A program made the position numbers and the translations under genes. This document shows positions 53,501 through 62,047 of a DNA stretch of 64,000 nucleotides, one piece after another (position 1 is the first letter of the stretch; each line of letters opens with the position of its first letter). Source of the DNA: Acetobacteraceae bacterium (lineage in GTDB: Bacteria; Pseudomonadota; Alphaproteobacteria; Acetobacterales; Acetobacteraceae); contig CP039460.1 in NCBI GenBank assembly GCA_004843345.1, forward strand, positions 794,921 through 858,920, read 5' to 3'. Under the pieces are notes generated by a model. It saw nothing but the letters and a program-made list of their open reading frames with translations. It did no database searches and was not told the DNA's origin.

Positions 53501-54772
53501 ATGACACAAAGACGCCGGCTTCTCTCCCTCTGCTCTTTTTCTTTTGGGACTTCTGTTTGTCTTCCCCTCTTATTGGGGCAGGCTTTTGCGGCCGCAACCG
53601 CAACCGCCCCGATCCACACCCATACGCTCAAACCTTTGATTGCCTCAGCGCAAGCGAGTTCTAAACCGCTTATTTCCTTTAAAACACAGTCGGATAAAAC
53701 AGTTTCAGCGCCCCCTGTGGCTTCCCCTTCGATCTCTTCAGAAGAACCGCAGAAAAATCAGGAAAAAACGACTGTATCGCCAGCGTCTGAGCCTGTCTCT
53801 CTTCCGCCACAGCCAGCGCCAGAATCTGCTCAAAGTCTGCCTGCGCTAGAAGCCTCTCCTGCACCTGTCCGCAATCCGCTTGATCCAAGTGAAAGCAATG
53901 AAGACATGGCTGTTGCACAATCAGAATCACCTTCTGCTGCCGAGCCTGTTCCATCTGCGCCAACAGAGACCTCTTTAGTGCCCTTGCCAGAAGAGGCTAA
54001 ACCTGTGCCAGATCCTGTTAAAAAGAAACATGCGGCAACAAAACCAACGGTTAAAAAGGCACAAAAAGCGAAGAAAAAAATTAAAATCCATTCGCCACCG
54101 CCCCGCCAGCTTTCTTTAAGCGCCCCTGAGACACGGGAAGAATCAGAAAATCTTGAGCAAATTAAGCAGGAAATGGCCGTTTCACGTCCCCATAATGCTG
54201 ACCAATCTGAATTGGCGGGGGTAAGACTTCGCATGAATTTTTCCCAAGCACGACACGCCGTCGCCCAAACACTCCGGGTGGGACTGGAAGAGGTCAAAAT
54301 TATCGGCACACCGCCAGAAGCGCAGACCTGCACTGAAGGCACACAGCTTAGGGCCAGCAGCCGTCAAGGCAGTCTCAATGTGCAATTTGCCTGTGATGCA
54401 AGACTGCCTTACGCTCAAGAACTGTCGGTCAACCAGATTGCCTATGAACCCGACACGGGCACGATTGAAACCGTTCTGCAAGAAGCCCGCCAGAAATATG
54501 GCGACCCTGTCAATTTAGATCAGTTTGACCCAAGAAAAGCGGATTTTGTCACCTATTACTGGTGCGCTAATCCAGAGCGCAATCCTGCAAGCGCCTCAGG
54601 GAAAGACCTCTATTGCACGGTCAAAGCTGGCAATCGCTTGCGCCTTCAAGGGCGTGATAACAGCTTAGAGTTCCAGCTCCTTGCATCGCTCAAAAAAGCC
54701 TATCAGCCTCAAACAGAATCCCTGCCCTATGATTTCACTTCGGACGAGGATTCCCTCGAAACGACGGAATAA
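53501..54772 (+). CDS. Exported Pro/Ser-rich protein with C-terminal domain
   Basis: The N-terminus (MTQRRRLLSLCSFSFGTSVC, then LLLGQAFAA) is a signal peptide. Residues ~35-225 are a long Pro/Ser/Glu- and Lys/Ala-rich stalk. The C-terminal ~190 residues look folded: VRLRMNFSQARHAVAQTLRVGLE, TCTEGTQLRA, LNVQFACDARL and YYWCANPERN, with four Cys. This stalk-plus-domain plan suggests a protein reaching across the periplasm. It is the third exported gene in a row on this strand. Confidence 0.6.
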   Translation: MTQRRRLLSLCSFSFGTSVCLPLLLGQAFAAATATAPIHTHTLKPLIASAQASSKPLISFKTQSDKTVSAPPVASPSISSEEPQKNQEKTTVSPASEPVSLPPQPAPESAQSLPALEASPAPVRNPLDPSESNEDMAVAQSESPSAAEPVPSAPTETSLVPLPEEAKPVPDPVKKKHAATKPTVKKAQKAKKKIKIHSPPPRQLSLSAPETREESENLEQIKQEMAVSRPHNADQSELAGVRLRMNFSQARHAVAQTLRVGLEEVKIIGTPPEAQTCTEGTQLRASSRQGSLNVQFACDARLPYAQELSVNQIAYEPDTGTIETVLQEARQKYGDPVNLDQFDPRKADFVTYYWCANPERNPASASGKDLYCTVKAGNRLRLQGRDNSLEFQLLASLKKAYQPQTESLPYDFTSDEDSLETTE

Positions 54773-54902
54773 ACGCTTCTTCTCTTGAAAACCATTCCCT
54801 GTTTACCTATAAGAGAAATAGGACTCTGTCCCTTTCGGAAGCCTTTAGCTGAGTTAAGGGTCTTTTGGCAGAATTGCCGACGTAGGAAGGACGGCGTCCT
54901 TT

Positions 54903-55754
54903 TTATTTCTGACGCAGCCGATAACGTTTTCCCCTCGAAAGATTGAGGCTTTTTTCCTCTGCAAGAAAATAACTTCGGTGCGCATAAGGCAACTCCCACT
55001 CTCGCATTGAGCGCCCCCAATCTCCCGTTGTCACGCCTATATTAAATCCCTCCATCCTTAACGCTTTGGATCTAATATGACCCAAAATATGCCTATAAAG
55101 TTTCTCCTTGGCGATTGTGCGTTTTCCTCTACAACGTTGCCCTTCTGGTTTAACAAGATGCAAATTATTCAAGCGGAATTGCATTGACCCCAGAACAATA
55201 TCAATCGCCTGTAAAATAGGATGTTTTGCTGAATTTACTTCGAAAATATTTTGAACCTTAACCTGATAATAAACATCAGAGAGCCCCATCAACTGATTTT
55301 TAAATAATTTCAAATCTTCTGTTTTATCTGGCAAATCATCCATAAAAAAAGAAAGTTCTAAAAAATCATTTTTCGCAGACCTAGGTTTATTAAGACCAAA
55401 AGAATGTTTTTAAAATTGGTAATATAAGCGGTAAAATTTATTTTGATTTCTATATTTTGCCCTCGCTGCGGCGGTTAATTCATTCACATTTTGTGTGAAC
55501 ATAATTCTAATTTTAAGCTTATTTTGCCTGATATAACCAAAAAGAATATCCACATATTCTTTGTAAGCCTCAAGAGCATAAGGAGTCACTTTGCTCCATT
55601 TCATTTCCCCTTGAATCTTATAGCTCTCCTTACACAGCAAAAAGGACTTTTCCATCTTTTGCCGATCTTTTTCTAGAAGAATGCCACCGCCGTAAAAATC
55701 CGAATAAAATGCACCATCAGCCGCAGATTCATCACAATAAATTAAATAATGCAT
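54903..55754 (-). pseudogene. DUF3800-domain gene interrupted by an in-frame TAA
   Basis: The frame starts at ATG 55754 (MHYLIYCDESAADGAFYSDF), with the DUF3800 signature YCDES and YGGGILLE. It stops at TAA 55410-55412 after RLYYQF, and continues in the same phase as KHSFGLNKPRSAKNDFLELSFF to 54903 with DVYYQVKVQ and AIDIVLGSMQ, both expected in DUF3800 proteins. TTA (Leu) to TAA at the junction of a T-run and an A-run is the likely change. The restored length of ~283 residues is normal. DUF3800 proteins have an RNase H-like fold and are common in mobile and defence loci. Confidence 0.75.
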
Positions 55755-55791
55755 CTTCTTTAAAACATCTCACGCTATCAAAAAAACAATT

Positions 55792-56238
55792 TTACGCCGC
55801 ATGGCCAAAGAGATTTTCGCCTGTAGGTTTTAATGGGGCGACTGAGAAGCTCGGCGCACCTGTAATATCACGCTTTTCCTCTGAGGTTTTTCCGTCTGTT
55901 GGCACAGGCACAGCCAGCACATTATTTACGGGATTATCTGGCTCGCTGTTATGATGGCGGGCAGGTGCTTGATGAGAAGGATAAAGCTCTATCCGGTCTT
56001 TTTCTTGAGTCTCTGACTGTTCTTCTGGCGTTTCAAAGGGCACAACGGCGAGCAAGTCTGGATTGGCTTTAGAAACCTGAATATCAGGCGTAGGGACTTT
56101 ACCAGCGCTCACTTCGGGATGAAATTCGTCCATCTTATCAATCGAAGGAAGTTCCTCTTCTGCCCAAACCCTTCCCCCATAAAGGGCGCAGAGGAAAGGC
56201 AATGACAAAACAGAGAAGATAAAAAGAAGCTTTTTCAT
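55792..56238 (-). CDS. Small exported acidic protein
   Basis: The signal peptide MKKLLFIFSVLSLPFLCALY ends at VWAEE. The mature ~120 residues are acidic and Pro-rich without obvious fold (ELPSIDKMDEFHPEVS, PVNNVLAVPVPTD) and end SVAPLKPTGENLFGHAA. No family recognised. It ends 38 bases before the start of the DUF3800 remnant, on the same strand. Confidence 0.5.
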   Translation of the reverse strand: MKKLLFIFSVLSLPFLCALYGGRVWAEEELPSIDKMDEFHPEVSAGKVPTPDIQVSKANPDLLAVVPFETPEEQSETQEKDRIELYPSHQAPARHHNSEPDNPVNNVLAVPVPTDGKTSEEKRDITGAPSFSVAPLKPTGENLFGHAA

Positions 56239-56385
56239 GTGCTAATCCAATGATAAGCTGGCTAAAATGCGCTATGGGGCATTTCCTTCCCCTCTATACA
56301 GCATGCGTGCCGTATCTTATAAATAACTAAGATGCGGTCATCTCGTAACTTATAACGGATTACCACTCTCTCGAAAGCCCTTTGA

Positions 56386-56973
56386 ATGTCTTTATTCTGC
56401 CGTCCAAAACAAATTCTTGCCGCTTTCTGCCTTCTCCTTCCTTTTTCCTTTCAAGCGCTTTCTGCGCAAACAGTTGAGGAAAGCATGCGGCAGAAAAATG
56501 ATGACCAATTTCTCTTTCCCCTCCATAAATCAAACCCAACGCCGCCACCTCAAGATAGCGGCGCCATCGAAGATGGAAGAGATGAAAATGCTGGCGAAGT
56601 CATTGAAGGCTCTGGCACAGCGACCATTGAAAACAGCGAAGGCGATAGCGAGACGGTAGCCCAAAATCCCAATAGTCCGAATGGGACTGTGGTACGGGGA
56701 AAAGACGGCAAAGTTGTTGCCTTTGTCGATAGTGCAAGCTCCCCTGGCATTAACCGTATCAGCGACCCAAGGGGGAATGTCCTTGGCACAATCAGCGAAA
56801 GCGCCTCTGCCTCGGGCTATCAGATCAAAGATCAATATGGCCATCCGATTGGCTCGATTGATAAATATGGCCAAGTTTACAATTTCTATGATCAAGGTAT
56901 CGGGACTGTTCCCCCAGGTGGCAGTGCCGCCGACCTCTTCGCCGCCTGGACGCTTCTAAAAGAGAGGCGGTGA
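56386..56973 (+). CDS. Exported beta-repeat protein, third paralogue
   Basis: A signal peptide (QILAAFCLLLPFSFQALSAQ) and a polar linker precede a repeat domain with GTVVRGKDGKVVAFVD, RGNVLGTISESASA, YQIKDQYGHPIGSIDKYG and GIGTVPPGGSAADLFAAWTLL. It matches the proteins at 11205 and 11888 in strand pattern and in the helical end (AFALAQKA / AFSLAQKA / DLFAAWTLL). It is immediately followed, without spacer, by the ATPase gene of a different-looking operon. Confidence 0.6.
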   Translation: MSLFCRPKQILAAFCLLLPFSFQALSAQTVEESMRQKNDDQFLFPLHKSNPTPPPQDSGAIEDGRDENAGEVIEGSGTATIENSEGDSETVAQNPNSPNGTVVRGKDGKVVAFVDSASSPGINRISDPRGNVLGTISESASASGYQIKDQYGHPIGSIDKYGQVYNFYDQGIGTVPPGGSAADLFAAWTLLKERR

Positions 56974-57981
56974 ATGAAAAAAGAAGTAAATCGGCACGAA
57001 AGACGAAAAGCTAAAGTATTGAAAATTGCTTTAGGAAAGAAGATCTTAACCCCTCCCAAATTTTTATGTTTAGAACAGAACACGCTTCTATCCTTACATT
57101 TTTTTTGGGAATTAAGAGAAGCTGTCAATAAACAAGATCCAATCTCCCTTCAAATCCATCTTGGAAACATCGAAAAGATAAGTTTTGCTACCTCTATAGC
57201 TTTAACTGCTGAATTTCAAAGATGGGAACTCATCGAAGGAGAGCCTCTCCGTCCAATGAATCCAGAAGCATACCAACCACAAGTAGCACAGATGCTTACT
57301 TCTGTTGGATTTTTTGAACAAATAAATTGTCCTAACGATGCCATCCCTAAAATATTAACTAAACATTGGATTCCTATCCAATCAGGAGAAATAGCAGACC
57401 CGACCCTTATCGGTATCTTACAAGAAAAATTTTCATCTCTAGATAAAAAAAACTGGAATCTAACGACATCAGATAGGCGTTCTTTATTTGAAAAACTGCC
57501 TTTAATCGAAGGTATTGCTAATAGCATTGAGCATGCTTATCCAAAACTATCAAAAAAAACCTTTCCAGAATTTGAAGTTTTTAGACAAAAACGCTGGTGG
57601 GTCAGCGCTCAATTAGATGAAGAAAAAGGAACGCTTGAAATTGTTTGCGTGGATCTTGGAATAACAATTCCGAAATCAATAGAAATCTTTCACAAAGAGA
57701 TTCCTCCAACATCTGATATTGATGACATACACCGCTTATTTTGGGCATGTGATGCAAATAAATCCAGTACAAACAAGTCAAATCGAGGAAAAGGATTCTC
57801 TGATATTCTTCATCCCACTTCACTTCATCCTGAAAATAAAATTACAATTATTAGCGGCTTCGCCACCGCCTGTTTTTCTCAAAAAATACCTGGAAAAGGT
57901 GGCGAGGGAACAAATAATCCCATTCCTTATCCCGGAACTTTAATTAAATGGCACATAAAACTATCACCACCTTTATCGTAA
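56974..57981 (+). CDS. STAS-like/GHKL (HATPase) protein, first gene of a three-gene operon
   Basis: The 335-residue protein starts directly after the previous stop. Residues ~45-85 (ISLQIHLGNIEKISFATSIALTAEF) resemble the STAS-like module that precedes GHKL ATPases. The ATPase motifs then appear in order: N-box LIEGIANSIEHAY (Glu, Asn, His), G1 box CVDLGITIPKS with the adenine-binding Asp, and G2 box SNRGKGFSDIL. The nearest relatives are stand-alone GHKL proteins with regulatory partners, not histidine kinases, since no phosphoacceptor domain is seen. AT-rich codon use differs from the exported-protein gene upstream. Confidence 0.65.
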   Translation: MKKEVNRHERRKAKVLKIALGKKILTPPKFLCLEQNTLLSLHFFWELREAVNKQDPISLQIHLGNIEKISFATSIALTAEFQRWELIEGEPLRPMNPEAYQPQVAQMLTSVGFFEQINCPNDAIPKILTKHWIPIQSGEIADPTLIGILQEKFSSLDKKNWNLTTSDRRSLFEKLPLIEGIANSIEHAYPKLSKKTFPEFEVFRQKRWWVSAQLDEEKGTLEIVCVDLGITIPKSIEIFHKEIPPTSDIDDIHRLFWACDANKSSTNKSNRGKGFSDILHPTSLHPENKITIISGFATACFSQKIPGKGGEGTNNPIPYPGTLIKWHIKLSPPLS

Positions 57982-58026
57982 ATCATAAATATGCAAATAA
58001 TACAGAATCTAATATAGGGTAACATC

Positions 58027-58371
58027 ATGAACACAATCAGAATTTCTAAAGATTTTGCCCCTAGAACAGGGGCTCGTTTTAAACGACTTGGTCCACATAG
58101 CGGCGAAGAGTTTCAAAATTTATTGCTAAAACGCCTTGCTTCTGCGACCGCTAATGATCCTCTTTATGTCTATATTGATGGAAAAAATGGCTATTTTTCT
58201 TCCTTCTTAGAAGAAGCTTTTGGTGGTCTCGTACGAACGAACAAGATCACACCCGCTGATTTAGAAAAAAAACTCATTATCGAAGCGGACTGTGATGCGA
58301 ATCAACCTTATGTCAAACAAGCAAAACAATATATTCAAGAAGCTATCGCGCGCCTAAATGAAGCTTCATAA
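58027..58371 (+). CDS. STAS-like DUF4325 protein
   Basis: The 114-residue product has SGEEFQNLLLKRL, then LYVYIDGKNGYFSSFLEEAFGGLVR, the hallmark of DUF4325 STAS-like proteins (VxIDxxxxxxxxSFLxEAFG), and a C-terminal helix. STAS/GHKL pairs are reminiscent of anti-anti-sigma and anti-sigma kinase partners. The gene lies between the GHKL ATPase and a small membrane protein with gaps of 45 and 3 bases, so the three are almost certainly co-transcribed. Confidence 0.75.
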   Translation: MNTIRISKDFAPRTGARFKRLGPHSGEEFQNLLLKRLASATANDPLYVYIDGKNGYFSSFLEEAFGGLVRTNKITPADLEKKLIIEADCDANQPYVKQAKQYIQEAIARLNEAS

Positions 58372-58374
58372 TGT

Positions 58375-58830
58375 ATGTCCTTTATTTTAGAAAATTGGCA
58401 GCAAATAACTGCAGGAGCTATTCTAGCATGGATTGGAAATGCAATATGGTCGCTCGGAAAGTTTCTCATCTCAACTCGTAGAGAGAAACAAAATGCTCAA
58501 CTTCTACGCTTCGACAAACTCAACGAAAAATTAGATGAAGCTTCCAAAAACTACTGGGGCTCTTGTATCCCAGAAGATGGAAGAGAAGATTTGGAAATCC
58601 CGCTACAAAAAGCAATTCGAGATTTATCTGACTGCGTCACTAAAGAAAGTCCTCTACAAACACCAAAACAAAAAGAACAAATAGATAGCTTGCTAGCTGA
58701 TCTCAATGATACCCTCACAAATCCAACTCTTTTTGCAAGTGGTATTGAACATGAAGCAAAATGGAATATCTATGGCAAAGGATGTGATCTCCTACGAGAT
58801 CTTAGAAATATCATGAGGGAACGCTGGTAA
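58375..58830 (+). CDS. Single-span membrane protein, third gene of the ATPase/STAS operon
   Basis: The ATG at 58375 is three bases after the upstream stop. The N-terminus is a membrane helix (QQITAGAILAWIGNAIWSLGKFLI), followed by a basic TRREKQN and ~115 mostly helical cytosolic residues (LRFDKLNEKLDEASKNYW, LLADLNDTL). There is no recognisable catalytic motif. In a defence reading this would be the effector that acts on the membrane; in a signalling reading it would be the anchor. Both are inferences from position only. Confidence 0.65.
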   Translation: MSFILENWQQITAGAILAWIGNAIWSLGKFLISTRREKQNAQLLRFDKLNEKLDEASKNYWGSCIPEDGREDLEIPLQKAIRDLSDCVTKESPLQTPKQKEQIDSLLADLNDTLTNPTLFASGIEHEAKWNIYGKGCDLLRDLRNIMRERW

Positions 58831-58846
58831 CGCCTTTAAGTCGAAA

Positions 58847-58878
58847 CAAAAACCCCGTTTTGCGGGGTTTTTGTTTTG
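58847..58878. terminator. Bidirectional terminator after the three-gene operon
   Basis: AAAAACCCCG at 58848-58857 pairs with CGGGGTTTTT at 58863-58872 around TTTTG. It also serves the convergent aldo/keto reductase gene. Confidence 0.85.
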
Positions 58879-58893
58879 CGCAGAGGATTAAAA

Positions 58894-58909
58894 TGTTCCA
58901 CATGGAACA
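58894..58909. promoter_or_regulatory. Second parS-like site
   Basis: TGTTCCACATGGAACA differs from TGTTCCACGTGGAACA at one position. Like the site at 2038-2053 it lies between genes. Confidence 0.4.
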
Positions 58910-58924
58910 TGGAAAAGGGTGCTT

Positions 58925-59947
58925 TTAAAGTACTCTTCCCTGTGGCGGATAGGCTGGATCGAGGTAATGGGTGCTGGAAGAAAGGCCTGAAGGCACTAAG
59001 CCATTCACAAAATCCCCATCTTCTTTTGTAATCGTCACCTCTAGCGCTTCCTGATAGGCTTTCCACTGTTCTAAGGTGCGAGGGCCTGCAATCACCGAGG
59101 TAACCACTTTATTTGCCAAAATCCATGCAATAGAGAAGGCAATCAGAGAACAGCCTTTCGCCTCTGCATAGTCTTTCAATCGATTGGCTAAAAGAAGAGA
59201 TTCCTGCCGCCATTCCGTTTCCATCATGCGCTTATCCGCACGCCCTGCTCTAGACTCTTTGGAAGGCGCTTCCCCAACACGGTATTTACCCGACAAAACG
59301 CCTCTTGCTAACGGGCTGTAAGGCGTCACGCCAATCCCGTATTGTTTACAGGCGGGTAAAATTTCCATCTCTGCGGTGCGATCTGTGATATTATAAAGCG
59401 GCTGCGCCATCAGAGGCCGTGCAATGCCAAGCGCATCGGCTAAGCGCACAATTTCTGCAATTTCCCAGCCTCTAAAATTTGAGACACCATAATAAAGGAC
59501 TTTCCCCTGCGCCATAAGATCACCAACAGTGCGCAAGCCTTCCTCAAAGGAATGGCCGGGGATCGCACGGTGGAAATAAAGCAGGTCAACATAGTCGGTT
59601 TGAAGGCGTTTCAGACTTTCGTGAAAGGTTTCTAAAATCCATTTGCGAGAAATACCCTCTGCGTTTTTACGACCCTTCCCCTCGAACCCCATATGTTGTG
59701 TGCCGTAACCGAATTTTGTGGCAATCACCCACTCTTTACGTTTCTCACCGAGGAGTTTTCCAAGGAGTGTTTCAGTCTTTCCTGTTTGATACACATCTGC
59801 CGTATCTAAAAAATTTATACCAGATTCATAGGCTGACTCTAAAATTGCCTTGCTCTCTGCTTCCTCACAAGGGCCGCCAAACATCATAGAACCGAGGCAA
59901 ATTTCGGAAAGTTCAAGGGCGTTTTTCCCTGAAAAACGATATTTCAT
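58925..59947 (-). CDS. Aldo/keto reductase
   Basis: The 340-residue protein has the AKR barrel motifs: LGSMMFGG at the start, NFLDTADVYQTGKTE with catalytic Asp and Tyr, VIATKFGYG with the Lys, LQTDYVDLLYFHR with the His, YGVSNF, and the late SVIAGPRT NADP-binding segment. It belongs to the general AKR11/AKR13-like group that reduces small aldehydes or ketones in the cytosol with NADPH. No pathway neighbours. Start preferred at 59947 (MKYRFSGKNAL) because the motif spacing then fits. Confidence 0.9.
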   Translation of the reverse strand: MKYRFSGKNALELSEICLGSMMFGGPCEEAESKAILESAYESGINFLDTADVYQTGKTETLLGKLLGEKRKEWVIATKFGYGTQHMGFEGKGRKNAEGISRKWILETFHESLKRLQTDYVDLLYFHRAIPGHSFEEGLRTVGDLMAQGKVLYYGVSNFRGWEIAEIVRLADALGIARPLMAQPLYNITDRTAEMEILPACKQYGIGVTPYSPLARGVLSGKYRVGEAPSKESRAGRADKRMMETEWRQESLLLANRLKDYAEAKGCSLIAFSIAWILANKVVTSVIAGPRTLEQWKAYQEALEVTITKEDGDFVNGLVPSGLSSSTHYLDPAYPPQGRVL

Positions 59948-60015
59948 TTGGTGTATCTCCTTTGCAAATAACCTCTGCCTTTTCTACCAGATTTCTTTTA
60001 AAAGAGGGAATTTTT

Positions 60016-60258
60016 ATGACATTATCTTCTTCTGCCTTCGATCTTGAGACCTTAAGCGCTGAAATCATTTCAATTGCTGATGAGGCCACACCCGAAACAC
60101 TCAACCTTGCTAAACTCCGCATTGATGCCCGAAAATGGTTTGTGGGACATTTATGCAACGAAAGAGAAAGCGAAAAGAAGCAAAAGCCGCTGCCCTTATT
60201 TGATCGGATTGAAACGATTCTTATTGACCCAAAAGAGGACAAAAAACGGCCTAATTAA
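60016..60258 (+). CDS. Small protein resembling a phage terminase small-subunit fragment
   Basis: The ATG at 60016 has AGAGGGA upstream; the frame from 59962 has none. The 80-residue protein contains NLAKLRIDARKWFVGHLCNE, similar to the L-R-V-D-A-R-K-W-x-x-x-K-L block near the end of terminase small subunits. The rest is a polar C-terminus (FDRIETILIDPKED). No other packaging gene is nearby, so this is a remnant or an independently used fold. Confidence 0.4.
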   Translation: MTLSSSAFDLETLSAEIISIADEATPETLNLAKLRIDARKWFVGHLCNERESEKKQKPLPLFDRIETILIDPKEDKKRPN

Positions 60259-60418
60259 CGATTCGAAAGTATTTTATAAAAATAAAAGAACAAAAAATCC
60301 CTAGAAATCCAAGGCTTCGTTTTTCAGAGTGTGTTTTAAAAACACAGTTTAGAGGCAGATTTAACGCAAAATGTTTTTTTATCTTGTATCTCAAATACGC
60401 TTATGGAATAAATAAAAA

Positions 60419-60568
60419 TGTAGTGAGGGTTCGGAGTTATCTAAAGCAACTCTGGTGGCGTTATGACTACATTCATCGCCATCGTATCGCTACCTATAAA
60501 TTTAGAATATTAGAACTATACTTATTATAGTGGAATTCCCCGCCATCACGAAAATGGCGGGGTTTTTT
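60419..60568 (+). ncRNA. Possible structured small transcript with a tiny ORF
   Basis: TGTAGT (60419-60424) pairs with ACTACA (60466-60471), enclosing a GAGTT/AACTC hairpin. Boxes TTGTAT (60384) and AATAAA (60407), 17 bases apart, could be its promoter. It ends in the strong terminator at 60538-60568. Inside, GGTGG precedes ATG at 60463 of a 16-codon frame (MTTFIAIVSLPINLEY). This is all that the 60259-60592 interval holds. Confidence 0.3.
60538..60568 (+). terminator. Strong intrinsic terminator
   Basis: CCCCGCCAT at 60538-60546 pairs with ATGGCGGGG at 60554-60562 and is followed by six T. Confidence 0.9.
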
Positions 60569-60592
60569 ACACGCTTTTTCAAAAAAATCGTT

Positions 60593-61096
60593 TTAGACTT
60601 CTGTGCGCACTTTCATCAAAGAGGCTATCAGCTGATCAATTTTATTAAGAGAACGGCGCATATCGGCTGTAATCTCTGGCACATTATCTAAATCCAGATC
60701 ATCCATGCTTAGTTTTGCTGCTGAAGAAAGGATTAAATCCGCTTCTTTATGCAATTCAGGGATTTCAAATGTCCATTTGAGCTTATCGGTCACGATAATG
60801 GTTTCAATCAAACGGTTGGCTTCCTCGATTTTTTCCTCATCTAAACTATCAGTCGCCTCAAGCACAAAGAAAATCCTGCGGACATAATCTGTCCAAACAG
60901 TCCAGCGAACGGCGACCAGCTCATTGGCAAAACGGGCCGCATTGATTTTACCCTTGATTTTAAGCAGCTCATAATTTTTCTGGGCAAGGTCCAATCGGCG
61001 CATGGCAAGCTCTTTCAATACAGAAAGCCCTTCTGCGGTGGACGACTCATGTTCGGCATCGGCGCCAAGCTTTTTATTTGCACGAAAAACAGCCAT
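60593..61096 (-). CDS. Helical soluble protein of the five-gene membrane cluster
   Basis: The 167-residue product is predicted all-helical. It contains FANELVAVRWTVWTDYVRRI, which matches in pattern FENDLIRTRWQVWRSYTNEI in the membrane protein at 62048. This R-W-x-V-W-x-x-Y core suggests a shared domain: the 62048 protein with a membrane anchor, this one without. The C-terminus is acidic then basic. No known family. It is the last gene of a minus-strand run. Confidence 0.55.
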   Translation of the reverse strand: MAVFRANKKLGADAEHESSTAEGLSVLKELAMRRLDLAQKNYELLKIKGKINAARFANELVAVRWTVWTDYVRRIFFVLEATDSLDEEKIEEANRLIETIIVTDKLKWTFEIPELHKEADLILSSAAKLSMDDLDLDNVPEITADMRRSLNKIDQLIASLMKVRTEV

Positions 61097-61152
61097 TTCT
61101 AACCTCCCTTATGCCCGTCTCTCGGGACGGAGCGCCTTCTCTCTCGAAATTT

Positions 61153-62007
61153 TTATAACGCCTCAAAAATCACTTCTAAATTGTTAAAAACTTCTTCTGT
61201 ATCTTTTTCAATTTGCTTATGGCAGCGATCGACAGCGGTTTCATATTCTTTGATTTTTTCTTTTTTCTCCGCAGAGAGCCATGCCCCATCGGCTAAAAGC
61301 TTTTGCAGATATTCACAAAGCTCGCGATATTCTTTGGTTCTTTTCCAAATAGTTGGCAGAAAAAAGTCAATTTCAGCAACGGCTTCGGCAATCACAGAAC
61401 CCGGGTGAAAATATAAAAATTCACGCTCTGCCAGCTGGTAGCGCATTTTTTCCAAATGCGCCGTATGGGCATTGACAATACCGTCCCCATCACCATTTTC
61501 CACACGGTCGAGCAAAGCAATCACGGTTTGCTTATATTCTTGCCAAAGCGCAAAAGATTTATGAATTTTCTGATGGGTTTTTAAATTATCTGAAAGACTT
61601 GTCAGCGCCTCATCTGTTGGCGGCTCATAGGCAGCGATCACTTTGGAAGAAGAGACATTCTGCGGTGCTGAACGCTGCCCTGCCAAAAGCTCTGAAAGAT
61701 GCTCTGAAAAATCATGAAAATTATCATTAAGATGCTTAATTTCAATCTGCGTTTCATGCAGCTCTTCATTTAAGCTATGCGTCGCCTCCTCCACATCCTC
61801 CTCATGGTGAGATTTCATAAAATTTTTAGTAAAAAAAGCCATTGCTAGCCCCGGTAAAAAAGAAATTAAAAAAGCAACCAAAAAACCTGTATGCGCCACT
61901 TCGAACAGCGTAAAGGTCAAACCACCCCAAGAAGAAGCACCAACGGCAATCGGGATCTCATTTTTACGTAATTTTGAATAGATTGTCGGTGTCATCTCGA
62001 AACTCAT
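61153..62007 (-). CDS. Two-span membrane protein with long cytosolic helices
   Basis: The 284-residue protein has two membrane segments (about residues 18-60, GASSWGGLTFTLFEVAHTGF and LVAFLISFLPGLAMAFF), then a charged coiled coil (EDVEEATHSLNEELHETQIEI) and a helical C-terminal domain ending in Cys/Lys/Glu helices. No enzyme motif. It is 41 bases downstream of the 62048 gene and 57 bases upstream of the 60593 gene on the same strand, so one operon is likely. Confidence 0.55.
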   Translation of the reverse strand: MSFEMTPTIYSKLRKNEIPIAVGASSWGGLTFTLFEVAHTGFLVAFLISFLPGLAMAFFTKNFMKSHHEEDVEEATHSLNEELHETQIEIKHLNDNFHDFSEHLSELLAGQRSAPQNVSSSKVIAAYEPPTDEALTSLSDNLKTHQKIHKSFALWQEYKQTVIALLDRVENGDGDGIVNAHTAHLEKMRYQLAEREFLYFHPGSVIAEAVAEIDFFLPTIWKRTKEYRELCEYLQKLLADGAWLSAEKKEKIKEYETAVDRCHKQIEKDTEEVFNNLEVIFEAL

Positions 62008-62047
62008 GCCTACTTTCCTAACATTTTTCGCATCTTTGTAAAAAATC

